A stretch of DNA of 64,000 nt from Paraclostridium hominis (GTDB lineage Bacteria > Bacillota > Clostridia > Peptostreptococcales > Peptostreptococcaceae). Where the stretch lies: positions 1,550,001 through 1,614,000 of the forward strand of contig NZ_JACRWD010000001.1 of NCBI RefSeq assembly GCF_014306135.1. The letters are read 5' to 3'. Positions within the stretch are counted from its first letter, which is position 1, and every line of letters begins with the position of its first letter. Below the pieces are notes generated by a model. The model did not search any database. It was not told the origin of the DNA and saw nothing but the letters and a program-made list of their open reading frames with translations. Made by a program: the position numbers and the translations under genes. Shown piece after piece: positions 23,876-31,040 of the stretch.

Positions 23876-24337
23876 TTAAACTTTGCTATAATAATCTTTT
23901 AAATATTGAGTTATATTTTCTCTTATTTCTTTATGCTTATTTTCATCATAAAGTTTTTCACAGTCAAACCAATTAGACTCATCATATAACCATACTGGCT
24001 TTTTCTTTCGCTCTTCACTTTCCCACTCATAACGAGGAAAAACATGACCATGTAAAAATTTATCTGTATTCCCTAAAATGTCATAATTAACTCTAATTGG
24101 ATTACAAACTTTAATAATTGCATCACCTAAAATACTCATATCAAGTAAAAAAGCTTCTCTTTCTTCTAAAGTTAAATCATTTAAAGAAAATACATTCTTT
24201 TTAGGTAATAAAACGCAATATCCAGGTAAAAATTGTGTATCTCCAAAAACTGCATATCCCCCATTTGTTTCAATCATTAACATTGGATTAGTACCATTTT
24301 TCGCTGATTCAATTCTATTTTTTCGCCAATCCTCCAT
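23876..24337 (-). CDS. HIT family protein
   Basis: A 153-residue histidine-triad-fold protein. The motif reads FLHGHVFPRYEWE near residue 95, so the third histidine of HxHxH is replaced, as in some AP4A-hydrolase-like members. GGYAVFGDTQFLPGYCVLLP is the typical HIT N-terminal strand-turn. It likely hydrolyses or binds nucleotide conjugates. The ATG at 24337 follows GGGGGATTTGGAT and is preferred to a TTG two codons upstream. Confidence 0.82.
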   Translation of the reverse strand: MEDWRKNRIESAKNGTNPMLMIETNGGYAVFGDTQFLPGYCVLLPKKNVFSLNDLTLEEREAFLLDMSILGDAIIKVCNPIRVNYDILGNTDKFLHGHVFPRYEWESEERKKKPVWLYDESNWFDCEKLYDENKHKEIRENITQYLKDYYSKV

Positions 24338-24520
24338 ATCCAAATCCCCCTTTAAAATTTAATTACTTTTATGTAATTATATATTAATTTTAACTATGCT
24401 ATAAAGTAAATTTTAATAATTAGTTATATTTTAGTGCGTAAATTACATGCTTTACTCCAAATTTAAAAGGTAAATTTATACATTTGTTATAATATAAAAG
24501 ACATAAAAGGAGGAAAGTAT

Positions 24521-24604
24521 ATGAAAAAAACAGGCTTATTTCCAGAAAGAAATGTAAAGCAAATTATTAAAGATTTTATTGATGCAATACTTCAATTGCT
24601 ATAA
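24521..24604 (+). CDS. 27-residue amphipathic peptide
   Basis: The ATG at 24521 follows AAAAGGAGGAAAGTAT, a near-perfect site, and TATAAT (24488-24493) lies about 30 nt upstream. It encodes MKKTGLFPERNVKQIIKDF then IDAILQLL and a stop. The C-terminal 16 residues would form an amphipathic helix. The gene lies 51 nt before an XRE regulator with membrane helices, so it could be a signal, leader or small effector for that regulator. I do not recognise it. Confidence 0.55.
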   Translation: MKKTGLFPERNVKQIIKDFIDAILQLL

Positions 24605-24655
24605 AAAGCATGTATAGGAAGTTTAAAATATTGATTATGTTCTAGGAGGGATGCA

Positions 24656-25036
24656 ATGAATTTTGGAGAAAAATTAAAATCATTAAGAATAAAGCATGAA
24701 CTTTCACAAGAAAATTTAGCAGAAAAACTTAATGTATCAAGGCAAGCTATTACTAAATGGGAATCTCAAAATAGTATGCCTGATATTGAAAACTTAAAAT
24801 CAATTGCTACAATATTTGATGTAACCACAGATTCATTGATTTATGATGAAGAAGAAATTGAAACAACTGAAGACAGTTTCTGTTGGCAAGTCGCATGTAT
24901 ATTTGGTGGAATTGGTTTAGTGGCAGGATTTTTATTTGAAGATATAGAACCAAGTTTAAGTGTATCTGGAATTGGATTAGCAATTATAGGATATCTAGTA
25001 GCTAAATGTTTTTTGATATTCAAAGCCAAATGTTAA
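24656..25036 (+). CDS. XRE regulator with two C-terminal membrane helices
   Basis: A 126-residue protein: an N-terminal HTH (FGEKLKSLRIKHELSQENLA, then VSRQAITKWESQNSMPDIEN) and, after an acidic linker, two hydrophobic segments (VACIFGGIGLVAGFLF, SGIGLAIIGYLVAKCFLIF). This makes it a membrane-tethered regulator. The start ATG follows AGGAGGGATGCA. The 27-residue peptide gene upstream is probably co-transcribed. Confidence 0.85.
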   Translation: MNFGEKLKSLRIKHELSQENLAEKLNVSRQAITKWESQNSMPDIENLKSIATIFDVTTDSLIYDEEEIETTEDSFCWQVACIFGGIGLVAGFLFEDIEPSLSVSGIGLAIIGYLVAKCFLIFKAKC

Positions 25037-25075
25037 TAATATAAAGTTAAAACCATGAAATTAATTTTAAAATAA

Positions 25076-25210
25076 GGCTATGTTAAATAATTATGTGATA
25101 ATAAATCTTAAAATTTAGTAATTTCAATACATCAATATTGAGAACCCACCTTAATATATGAGACAGTTGCTATTTATGAATCAATTATCACAAAGTTAGC
25201 TAACATAGCC
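25076..25210. mobile_element. MITE of 135 bp with 26-bp inverted ends
   Basis: The left end GGCTATGTTAAATAATTATG and the reverse complement of the right end, GGCTATGTTAGCTAACTTTG, match over most of 26 bp and both continue with TGATAA. Possible 3-bp target duplication TAA flanks the element. It has no coding capacity, as expected of a miniature inverted-repeat element moved by a transposase elsewhere. A related solo end is at 22013-22038. Confidence 0.6.
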
Positions 25211-25227
25211 TAAACTTAAAAAGGGAT

Positions 25228-25482
25228 TTAACTTAAATTTTCAATTTGTATTTCGCTAAGTGCATTAGGTAATGGTGTATCTATTTTAGGATTTTCAAAT
25301 ATGTTTGGTAGAAGCATATTAAACTGATGGCTTTGTGACTGATTTTGTGTATTGTTCTGAGTTGTCTTTGTTTTAGTATCTTCAAGGTTTTGTGTTTTAG
25401 TTAAATCGAAATTCTTTATTATACATGTTGTTAAAATCAAAAACATAAATAGTATTTTAATAATACCTATCCTTTCTTTCAT
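25228..25482 (-). CDS. Small exported or membrane-anchored protein
   Basis: An 84-residue protein. It has a basic N-terminus, one hydrophobic segment (IIKILFMFLILTTCII), then a polar tail rich in asparagine, glutamine and threonine. The start ATG follows AAAGGAGGTTAAATTGAT. It ends just after the MITE. No family is recognised. Low complexity in the tail suggests a disordered extracellular region. Confidence 0.55.
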   Translation of the reverse strand: MKERIGIIKILFMFLILTTCIIKNFDLTKTQNLEDTKTKTTQNNTQNQSQSHQFNMLLPNIFENPKIDTPLPNALSEIQIENLS

Positions 25483-25679
25483 ATCAATTTAACCTCCTTT
25501 CTAATATTCATTATAACTGAGTTTAATTAATTTAAGTATATGTTTTAAGATATACAACAATCTATATTTTAAATTCACATTCAATTTTTTAGTTGTGGGT
25601 GGATATGACTTGTGCGAATTTGTAAAAAAAGTAATATCTTCACCAATTTTACCATCAAAAAAATATTATATCATTACTT

Positions 25680-25713
25680 TAAGAGGGTATAGCATTTCAC
25701 TATACCCCCTTTT
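25680..25713 (+). terminator. Hairpin terminator in the gap before the MATE gene
   Basis: AAGAGGGTATAG pairs with CTATACCCCCTTTT. A near-identical sequence ends the gene at 36499-36804. No gene is seen in the surrounding 25483-25832, so the hairpin may be left from a deleted gene. Confidence 0.65.
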
Positions 25714-25832
25714 CCCTTAACATTAAATACTTTTTTAATTTTAACCATATCTATTAAAATTCAAATAAGTCTATTTATACTTTAAAATCCTTAGCAATAT
25801 ATTATTAATATAAATAAAAAGGTGGTGATCTT

Positions 25833-25865
25833 TTGTATCTGCTTTTTAAATCCCTTCTTTTTTAA
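25833..25865 (+). CDS. Leader peptide of the MATE efflux gene
   Basis: TTG at 25833-25835 follows GGTGGTGAT and starts the ten-residue frame MYLLFKSLLF, which stops at 25863-25865. Its last codons run through the 5' arm of the hairpin 25852-25882. Such an arrangement lets a stalled or moving ribosome open the hairpin. The peptide itself is inferred, not proven. Confidence 0.5.
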   Translation: MYLLFKSLLF

Positions 25866-25882
25866 ATTTTAAAAAAGAAGGG
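25852..25882 (+). promoter_or_regulatory. Translational attenuator hairpin covering the MATE ribosome site
   Basis: CCCTTCTTTTTT (25852-25863) and AAAAAAGAAGGG (25871-25882) pair perfectly around AAATTTT. The GGG of the 3' arm is part of the ribosome site AGGGTGG of the MATE gene (ATG at 25893). No T-run follows, so it is not a terminator. The layout resembles the leader attenuators of drug-resistance genes. Confidence 0.6.
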
Positions 25883-25892
25883 TGGTCAAAAT

Positions 25893-27200
25893 ATGAAAAT
25901 AAATAAATTAGCAATTCCATTAATGTTAAACAATATTACTTCTATGGTTATTACATTATGCGACCAAGCTATGATTGGGAGAACTTATATGGAAGGTTTT
26001 GCATCTGTCGGTATAATAGGTAACAATATATATGAAATAACAGGAGTACTAGGAGCTATTTCCATAGGCTTAAATATAGTAGGTTCTAGGGCAAAAGGTA
26101 AAAATGATATTGAAAATTTAAACAATAGCTTATGCTCTAATTTATTAAATAGCTTAATAATTGGAGTTATTTTTACGACTTTATCATTAATATTTGGTAA
26201 ATCTGTATTACAAAATATATTTAATTTAAAAGACAATACATTAATAGACTCTGTAAAATATTTAAATATTTTTAGTTTATCCTTAGGAATAAATTTGATT
26301 ATATTTAACTTATCATCTTATTTTAAAATAATAGGAGAAACAAAATTTATACTTTATGGAGGCATAATTTCTTGTACTTCAAATGTTTTACTTGATTATA
26401 TACTTATATTTGGAAAATTAGGATTTCCAGCATTAGGTATAAAAGGCAATGCTATAGGATCAGTTCTATCACTAATTTTATGTGTATTATATTACTTAAT
26501 AGTAATTAAAAAATTCAAATTAATTAAAAAAACTAAAATAAAATTATTTAAAAATACCAAAGAAATATTTTCAATATCTATTCCTATAATGTTACAAGAA
26601 TTTATAGAATCAGCACTATTAGTATTTGTAATGACCTATATTTTAGCTCAAATAGGTTTACTAGAAGTAGCTGTTTATAACTTACTTTTTAATATTATAA
26701 ATATAGCCTTAATGCCTATGTATGCTTATGGGCAAGTATCATTAACTTTGGTAAGCGAAGAATTTGGTGCTAATAATATAAGTAAAATACAAACTATTAT
26801 TAACTCTTGTATTAAAAGACCTATATATATTTATATAATTTTTTGCTCAATCATAATAATTTTTAAAAATTCTATCCCTAAAATTTTAACCAATGATTAT
26901 GAAGTTATATCAATGTCTTCAAAATATATGTTTATTTTAGTAGTTGCTAATTTTATGAATATCCTAAAGACAATTTTAACTTATAGCCTTCAAGCACTTA
27001 ATAAAGAAAAATTAGTATTTGTATATTCATCTGTCATATCAATTTTAAGCATGGTATTAATATATTTATTAGTAAAATTAACTAATTTAAAACTTAATAG
27101 TATATATTTAGGGAATATGATTTGTTATACAATTTTAAGCCTATTTTTATATAAGGAATTTATTAAGTTTAAAGCTATAAACTTTAAATATCATAAGTAA
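25893..27200 (+). CDS. MATE family efflux transporter
   Basis: A 435-residue protein with 12 membrane helices in the MATE two-bundle arrangement. N-lobe signatures are MLNNITSMVITLCDQAMIGR and GAISIGLNIVGSRAKGK. It exports cationic or hydrophobic compounds using a Na+ or H+ gradient; the substrate is unknown. The start ATG lies behind the leader-peptide attenuator. It is monocistronic with its own terminator. Confidence 0.88.
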   Translation: MKINKLAIPLMLNNITSMVITLCDQAMIGRTYMEGFASVGIIGNNIYEITGVLGAISIGLNIVGSRAKGKNDIENLNNSLCSNLLNSLIIGVIFTTLSLIFGKSVLQNIFNLKDNTLIDSVKYLNIFSLSLGINLIIFNLSSYFKIIGETKFILYGGIISCTSNVLLDYILIFGKLGFPALGIKGNAIGSVLSLILCVLYYLIVIKKFKLIKKTKIKLFKNTKEIFSISIPIMLQEFIESALLVFVMTYILAQIGLLEVAVYNLLFNIINIALMPMYAYGQVSLTLVSEEFGANNISKIQTIINSCIKRPIYIYIIFCSIIIIFKNSIPKILTNDYEVISMSSKYMFILVVANFMNILKTILTYSLQALNKEKLVFVYSSVISILSMVLIYLLVKLTNLKLNSIYLGNMICYTILSLFLYKEFIKFKAINFKYHK

Positions 27201-27202
27201 TA

Positions 27203-27236
27203 AAAAAAGTGATAAGTTTTAACTTATCACTTTTTT
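27203..27236. terminator. Bidirectional terminator
   Basis: AAAAAAGTGATAAGTT (27203-27218) pairs with AACTTATCACTTTTTT (27221-27236). Confidence 0.85.
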
Positions 27237-27253
27237 AGCTATTTTAAAAATAT

Positions 27254-28081
27254 TTACTTTTGTGATTCTTTATTTTTTTTATCTCTAGTTTGTAAATACG
27301 TTATTAAATACATTAATACAAATGCTATTACCATAGCTAATATAGATATAGTCTTTCCAGGTTCTTCATTTATTAAAAACTTGGTAAACTCTAATCTATT
27401 TAATATACCTAAAGTACAAGCTACTAAAATAATAGGTAAAAATGAATAAAATAACTTTTCTTTTAAACCATATATTATTCCCACAACTCCCAATATTGAA
27501 ATTATGGTAATACCAACAACTCCTGTTAATTTAATTTCAAGCATAGTAGGTAAAAATTGTTTCATTGATATAATTAAACATATATATATACAAAACAAAG
27601 CAACTATAGTAAATGTAAATTTTTTTGACTTATTTGAGTAAACTGTATTACCAACAAAATTTATGATAAATTCTACAAATAAAAATGTAATCACTAACCC
27701 TATAAAAAATTTACCTAAATCTAAACCTTCACTAGGATTTATTAGTTTTGGTAATACTGTAACTAAAGTATATAATCCCATAGTACTCAAAATTAATTTA
27801 ATCATATCTTTAAAAGACATCTTATTTGTATTTTTTAATATTTCATCACTAATTTCCTTTGGATTTTTTCCAAAATAATCACTAGCTTTAACTTCTTGAT
27901 TTTGAGCTTCTATAATATCTGTTAAAATTTCAAGTAAAGATTCTTCCACCTGTCTTTCATCTTTAAAAAAACTTTTTGCTCTAATATAAACTAATATGTC
28001 ATCATAAAATTCTTTATTTTCTTCATTTAATTGTTCTCTGTATGTATTATTAAGTTCTATAAGTTCTTTTGCGTTTCCCAT
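27254..28081 (-). CDS. DUF1129-like membrane protein paired with PadR
   Basis: A 275-residue protein. The N-terminal 90 residues form a soluble helical domain (FYDDILVYIRAKSFFKDERQ, then LLEILTDIIEAQNQE and ASDYFGKNP) typical of DUF1129/DUF1048-type proteins. Six or seven membrane helices follow. The start ATG follows GGGGAGGATAAT. It is downstream of padR in the same operon, with 14 nt between the genes. Clostridial PadR-plus-membrane pairs often respond to envelope-active compounds; that role is inferred. Confidence 0.75.
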   Translation of the reverse strand: MGNAKELIELNNTYREQLNEENKEFYDDILVYIRAKSFFKDERQVEESLLEILTDIIEAQNQEVKASDYFGKNPKEISDEILKNTNKMSFKDMIKLILSTMGLYTLVTVLPKLINPSEGLDLGKFFIGLVITFLFVEFIINFVGNTVYSNKSKKFTFTIVALFCIYICLIISMKQFLPTMLEIKLTGVVGITIISILGVVGIIYGLKEKLFYSFLPIILVACTLGILNRLEFTKFLINEEPGKTISILAMVIAFVLMYLITYLQTRDKKNKESQK

Positions 28082-28095
28082 ATTATCCTCCCCAT

Positions 28096-28425
28096 TTATT
28101 TAATGCTTAAAATATTGTTAACGCTATTTGATAATACTTCCCATTCTTTCTCAAATATTTCTAGTTGTAATTTACCTTTATCAGTAAGGCTATAGTACTT
28201 TCTCATAGGACCTTCATCTGAACTTCTCATCTCACCTACTATTAATCCTTGCTTTTGAAGTTTCAATAATAAGGGATATATGGTTCCATCTGATACTGTT
28301 GAAATCCCATATTCTTTTAATTTCAAATTCATTTCATATCCATAGACTTCTTTTTGACCTATAATTTTTAAGATACATCCTTCGAGTATACCTTTTAACA
28401 TTTGAGAAGAAATTGTATTTTTCAA
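28096..28425 (-). CDS. PadR family transcriptional regulator
   Basis: A 109-residue winged-helix protein with the PadR pattern: MLKGILEGCILKIIGQKEVY, then GYEMNLKLKEYG, SDGTIYPLLLKLQKQGLI and RKYYSLTDKGK. The TTG at 28425 is preferred because it lies after AAGGGGAGTG; the longer frame would run through the operator. It should repress its own operon through the paired sites at 28451-28514. Confidence 0.85.
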   Translation of the reverse strand: MKNTISSQMLKGILEGCILKIIGQKEVYGYEMNLKLKEYGISTVSDGTIYPLLLKLQKQGLIVGEMRSSDEGPMRKYYSLTDKGKLQLEIFEKEWEVLSNSVNNILSIK

Positions 28426-28450
28426 AATAATCACTCCCCTTCTTGTATAG

Positions 28451-28514
28451 CTATATTGCTTTACAATATAGCTATATATTATCATTTAAGTTACTATATT
28501 GTAAAGCAATATAG
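28451..28514 (-). promoter_or_regulatory. Paired PadR operators
   Basis: A 21-bp site at 28451-28471 (CTATATTGCTTTACAATATAG) is repeated as its exact reverse complement at 28494-28514. Each site is itself nearly palindromic. They lie immediately upstream of padR, the second touching the stop codon of the preceding gene. Confidence 0.7.
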
Positions 28515-29141
28515 TTAAAATACATTTAGCTTAATTAATTTATCTATCCACCACTTTTTATCTAAACTTATATATCCATTAGGAGTTACTATTATATATT
28601 CATCATTTACATCTAATACATCAGGTACTCCTGTATATACTATATCTATATAAAGATTAAATATCTTAGCTTTTTTATTCAATTTACATTCTAATTCTTC
28701 AATATAATTACAAAATTTATCACCCCCTATAATTTCATAGAAAGAAATAGCTGCGTTGCCTCCAGCTTGCATATTCCACCACTCAATGAAAAATGGATAT
28801 GATTTTTTACAACATTCTCTAAGTTCTATATATTCAAGTTCTAAAAAATCATTTACATCATATATTTGAGTAATAAGTGTACACATTTTATTTGGGTTGA
28901 TATTATTACTTTTTTTATCTATTACACTATTAAACCATAGTTTCCATTGTGATTTTAATTTATCATTATTCAAATTTTTACAATCTGAATTTAATATACT
29001 AGTAGGCCAAGGTCTATTTGATTCATTGAAATATTTGTCATCAATTAAGTTATACATACATCCTGTAAATATAATAAAATTTAGTAATTCGTCTGTAGAT
29101 GTTCTAATAGCCCAAGATTTGTTGGTATCATTATTTATCAT
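28515..29141 (-). CDS. Hypothetical protein
   Basis: A 208-residue soluble protein rich in aromatic residues and asparagine (FFIEWWNMQAGGNAAISFYE, KWWIDKL). No signal peptide or membrane helix is seen. The start ATG follows AAGGAGATTCAAAAG. It ends 90 nt before padR and may read into that operon. No family is recognised. Confidence 0.6.
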   Translation of the reverse strand: MINNDTNKSWAIRTSTDELLNFIIFTGCMYNLIDDKYFNESNRPWPTSILNSDCKNLNNDKLKSQWKLWFNSVIDKKSNNINPNKMCTLITQIYDVNDFLELEYIELRECCKKSYPFFIEWWNMQAGGNAAISFYEIIGGDKFCNYIEELECKLNKKAKIFNLYIDIVYTGVPDVLDVNDEYIIVTPNGYISLDKKWWIDKLIKLNVF

Positions 29142-29320
29142 CTTTTGAATCTCCTTATATTTTCTAGTTCATAATTTAATTACTTATAGTTTATTTTACT
29201 ATGTATAACAACTGTAAACTTTCTTATAGTATAAACCTTATTGAATAATTTAAACAGCTGCATTAATATCTTAATGAAACTGTTTAGTAAAAATTGTGTC
29301 TCTTCAAAACTTCATCTCAT

Positions 29321-29376
29321 AATAAAAAAGAGAGGATAATTAGTCCTATTATACTAACTATCCTCTCTTTTTTATT
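29321..29376. terminator. Bidirectional terminator
   Basis: AATAAAAAAGAGAGGATA pairs with TATCCTCTCTTTTTTATT around an AT-rich loop. Confidence 0.8.
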
Positions 29377-29392
29377 ATGTATTTAATTATAT

Positions 29393-29791
29393 TTATAATA
29401 GTACATATAATTTTTTATCTTCTTTATTAAGTCTATTAGAAATAGCATTCATTATCTTTGGATATTCTAACTTAAATTCATTTATATTATTTAAAATTTT
29501 ATTTTTAGTATTAAATTTAATTTTAAACTCATTAAATGTCTTGGCTATATGACCCATCTCTGCAATAAAATCTTTTGCAATTTTTCTAACCTCTGTATGT
29601 TGAGAGTTTAAAAGTAATGAGTATAAATATTTATCTTCTGATTGCAAGTGAATGTTAATCTTTCCAGCTAATAAATTTATATTTAATGCAATTTTATCAG
29701 CATTAGATTCTATATTATATCCTAAAGATTTCATTTCAGCTAATAATTTATAAAGTTCATTATGTTGTCTTGCTAAATTTGGATTAATCAT
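29393..29791 (-). CDS. Hemerythrin-like protein
   Basis: A 132-residue four-helix-bundle protein with likely metal ligands: H10 in ARQHNEL, H48 and E52 in INIHLQSEDKYLY, H81 in EMGHIAK, and a C-terminal acidic pair in NKEDKKLY. Such proteins bind O2 or sense redox at a di-iron site. It follows a ferredoxin gene by 25 nt on the same strand, so the two probably act together in oxygen or oxidative protection. Confidence 0.75.
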   Translation of the reverse strand: MINPNLARQHNELYKLLAEMKSLGYNIESNADKIALNINLLAGKINIHLQSEDKYLYSLLLNSQHTEVRKIAKDFIAEMGHIAKTFNEFKIKFNTKNKILNNINEFKLEYPKIMNAISNRLNKEDKKLYVLL

Positions 29792-29816
29792 TTATTTCTC
29801 CCTTTATTTTTTGTAA

Positions 29817-30005
29817 TTAATTTATAGTTATAGCCGAAACAGGACAATCATCTTTAGCATCTTGAGCTGATTCTAATAAATTTTCAGATATATCTTCTTT
29901 TACAGGAACAGATTTACCTTCATCATCCATACTAAATACTTCTGGGCAAGTCATTTCACATGCTCCACATCCTATACAAGTGTCTCTATCTACAAAAGCT
30001 TTCAT
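29817..30005 (-). CDS. [4Fe-4S] ferredoxin
   Basis: A 62-residue ferredoxin. The cluster ligands CIGCGAC, then CPEVF, and the distal CPVSAITIN are visible, with SAQDAKDDCP typical of single-cluster ferredoxins. It carries electrons in anaerobic metabolism. The start ATG follows AAAAGGAGACAAAAT. It precedes the hemerythrin-like gene. Confidence 0.92.
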   Translation of the reverse strand: MKAFVDRDTCIGCGACEMTCPEVFSMDDEGKSVPVKEDISENLLESAQDAKDDCPVSAITIN

Positions 30006-30412
30006 TTTATTTTGTCTCCTTTTTTTAATTTTTTATATATTTTATTTACAATAATTTATTTTAAGAAAGTATTTGTTATATTATAAATATTTATATACTA
30101 AGATTTTTGGGAGGTAGTTTACTATATATTTATATGTTTCATAGTATCTACCTCCAATTTGATGATATTTACGTGGTATACATAGAATACAATTTCTACC
30201 ATTAAATTTCCGTAACATTAGTTACACATAAATATTTTTTTATTTAAACCCTTATATTTTACTTTAAATCCTAATTAAATCTTATCTTAAAATTAAAAAA
30301 GCTACTCTCAAATATGAGAATAGCTATATACCTTTATATTCTAATATCGTTGAAATAGAAACAAAACTTTAATATAATATTGTTAATACGCCAACGGCTG
30401 GGAGGACAAGTC
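30006..30412. other. Intergenic region with two hairpins, no gene seen
   Basis: An imperfect hairpin at about 30110-30156 pairs GGAGGTAG with CTACCTCC. A second at about 30300-30326 pairs AGCTA-TCTCA with TGAGA-TAGCT. Neither has a convincing T-run. At 30351-30365 is GAAATAGAAACAAAAC, a half-site like the MarR operators downstream. No frame with a ribosome site is visible. Confidence 0.45.
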
Positions 30413-30886
30413 ATGAACAAAGAAGAACAGGTCATAATGGGTTTTAGGGACTTATTTAACAAGATGGTTTGGCTTAATAAGTTTAAGATGGAAGATAGTC
30501 TTAAAAGTTATAAGTCTTCTGAAGTACATTGCATCGAATACATTGGAAGAAATGTGGATTCCAACGTAACAAAACTTGCAGAGTCCTTTTATATGACTAG
30601 GGGTGCCATGAGTAAAATAACTAAGAAGCTCCTAAAAAAAGGCATTATCGAAAGCTACCAAAAACCAGATAACAAAAAAGAAATCTATTTTAGACTTACT
30701 GAGCAAGGTAAAGAAGTTTATAAAATCCATGAAAAACTGCACAAAGAGTTTCAAGAGCGTGATAAAGTCGTATTTGAACAAATAACTGAGGAACAATTTG
30801 ACAGTATGCTTAGTTTCATAGAAAAGTATAGTAAGCATTTGGATTCAGAAATAAAGAAAGCTGGTATAGATATTAAGTCAAAATAA
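30413..30886 (+). CDS. MarR family regulator of the adjacent MFS pump
   Basis: A 157-residue winged-helix protein (NVTKLAESFYMTRGAMSKIT, then KLLKKGIIESYQKPDNKKEI and YFRLTEQGKEV). The ATG at 30413 follows CTGGGAGGACAAG. It is co-directional with the MFS gene but separated from it by a terminator and an operator-rich promoter, so it can repress the pump without being co-transcribed. Base composition is less AT-rich than the surroundings, hinting at transfer. Confidence 0.88.
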   Translation: MNKEEQVIMGFRDLFNKMVWLNKFKMEDSLKSYKSSEVHCIEYIGRNVDSNVTKLAESFYMTRGAMSKITKKLLKKGIIESYQKPDNKKEIYFRLTEQGKEVYKIHEKLHKEFQERDKVVFEQITEEQFDSMLSFIEKYSKHLDSEIKKAGIDIKSK

Positions 30887-30904
30887 ATTTAAATAATGAA
30901 AATA

Positions 30905-30948
30905 AAATACAAACAGCCCAACTCTATTGAGAACGGGCTGTATTTTTT
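30905..30948 (+). terminator. Terminator after marR
   Basis: ATACAAACAGCCC pairs with GGGCTGTAT, followed by T7. Confidence 0.8.
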
Positions 30949-30956
30949 TATCACCA

Positions 30957-31014
30957 TTTTGTTGACAAGGAAACAAAATGATGATACGATAAATTTGTTT
31001 CCAAGGAACCAAAA
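30957..31014 (+). promoter_or_regulatory. MFS promoter with two MarR-type operators
   Basis: -35 TTGACA (30962-30967), 17 bp, -10 TACGAT (30985-30990). The -35 lies inside a palindromic site at 30957-30978 (TTTTGTTGAC..GGAAACAAAA) and a second site follows the -10 at 30994-31014 (TTTGTTTCC..GGAACCAAA). Bound repressor would block both promoter elements. Confidence 0.7.
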
Positions 31015-31040
31015 TAATAACTTTTGAAAGGAGTATTTAA

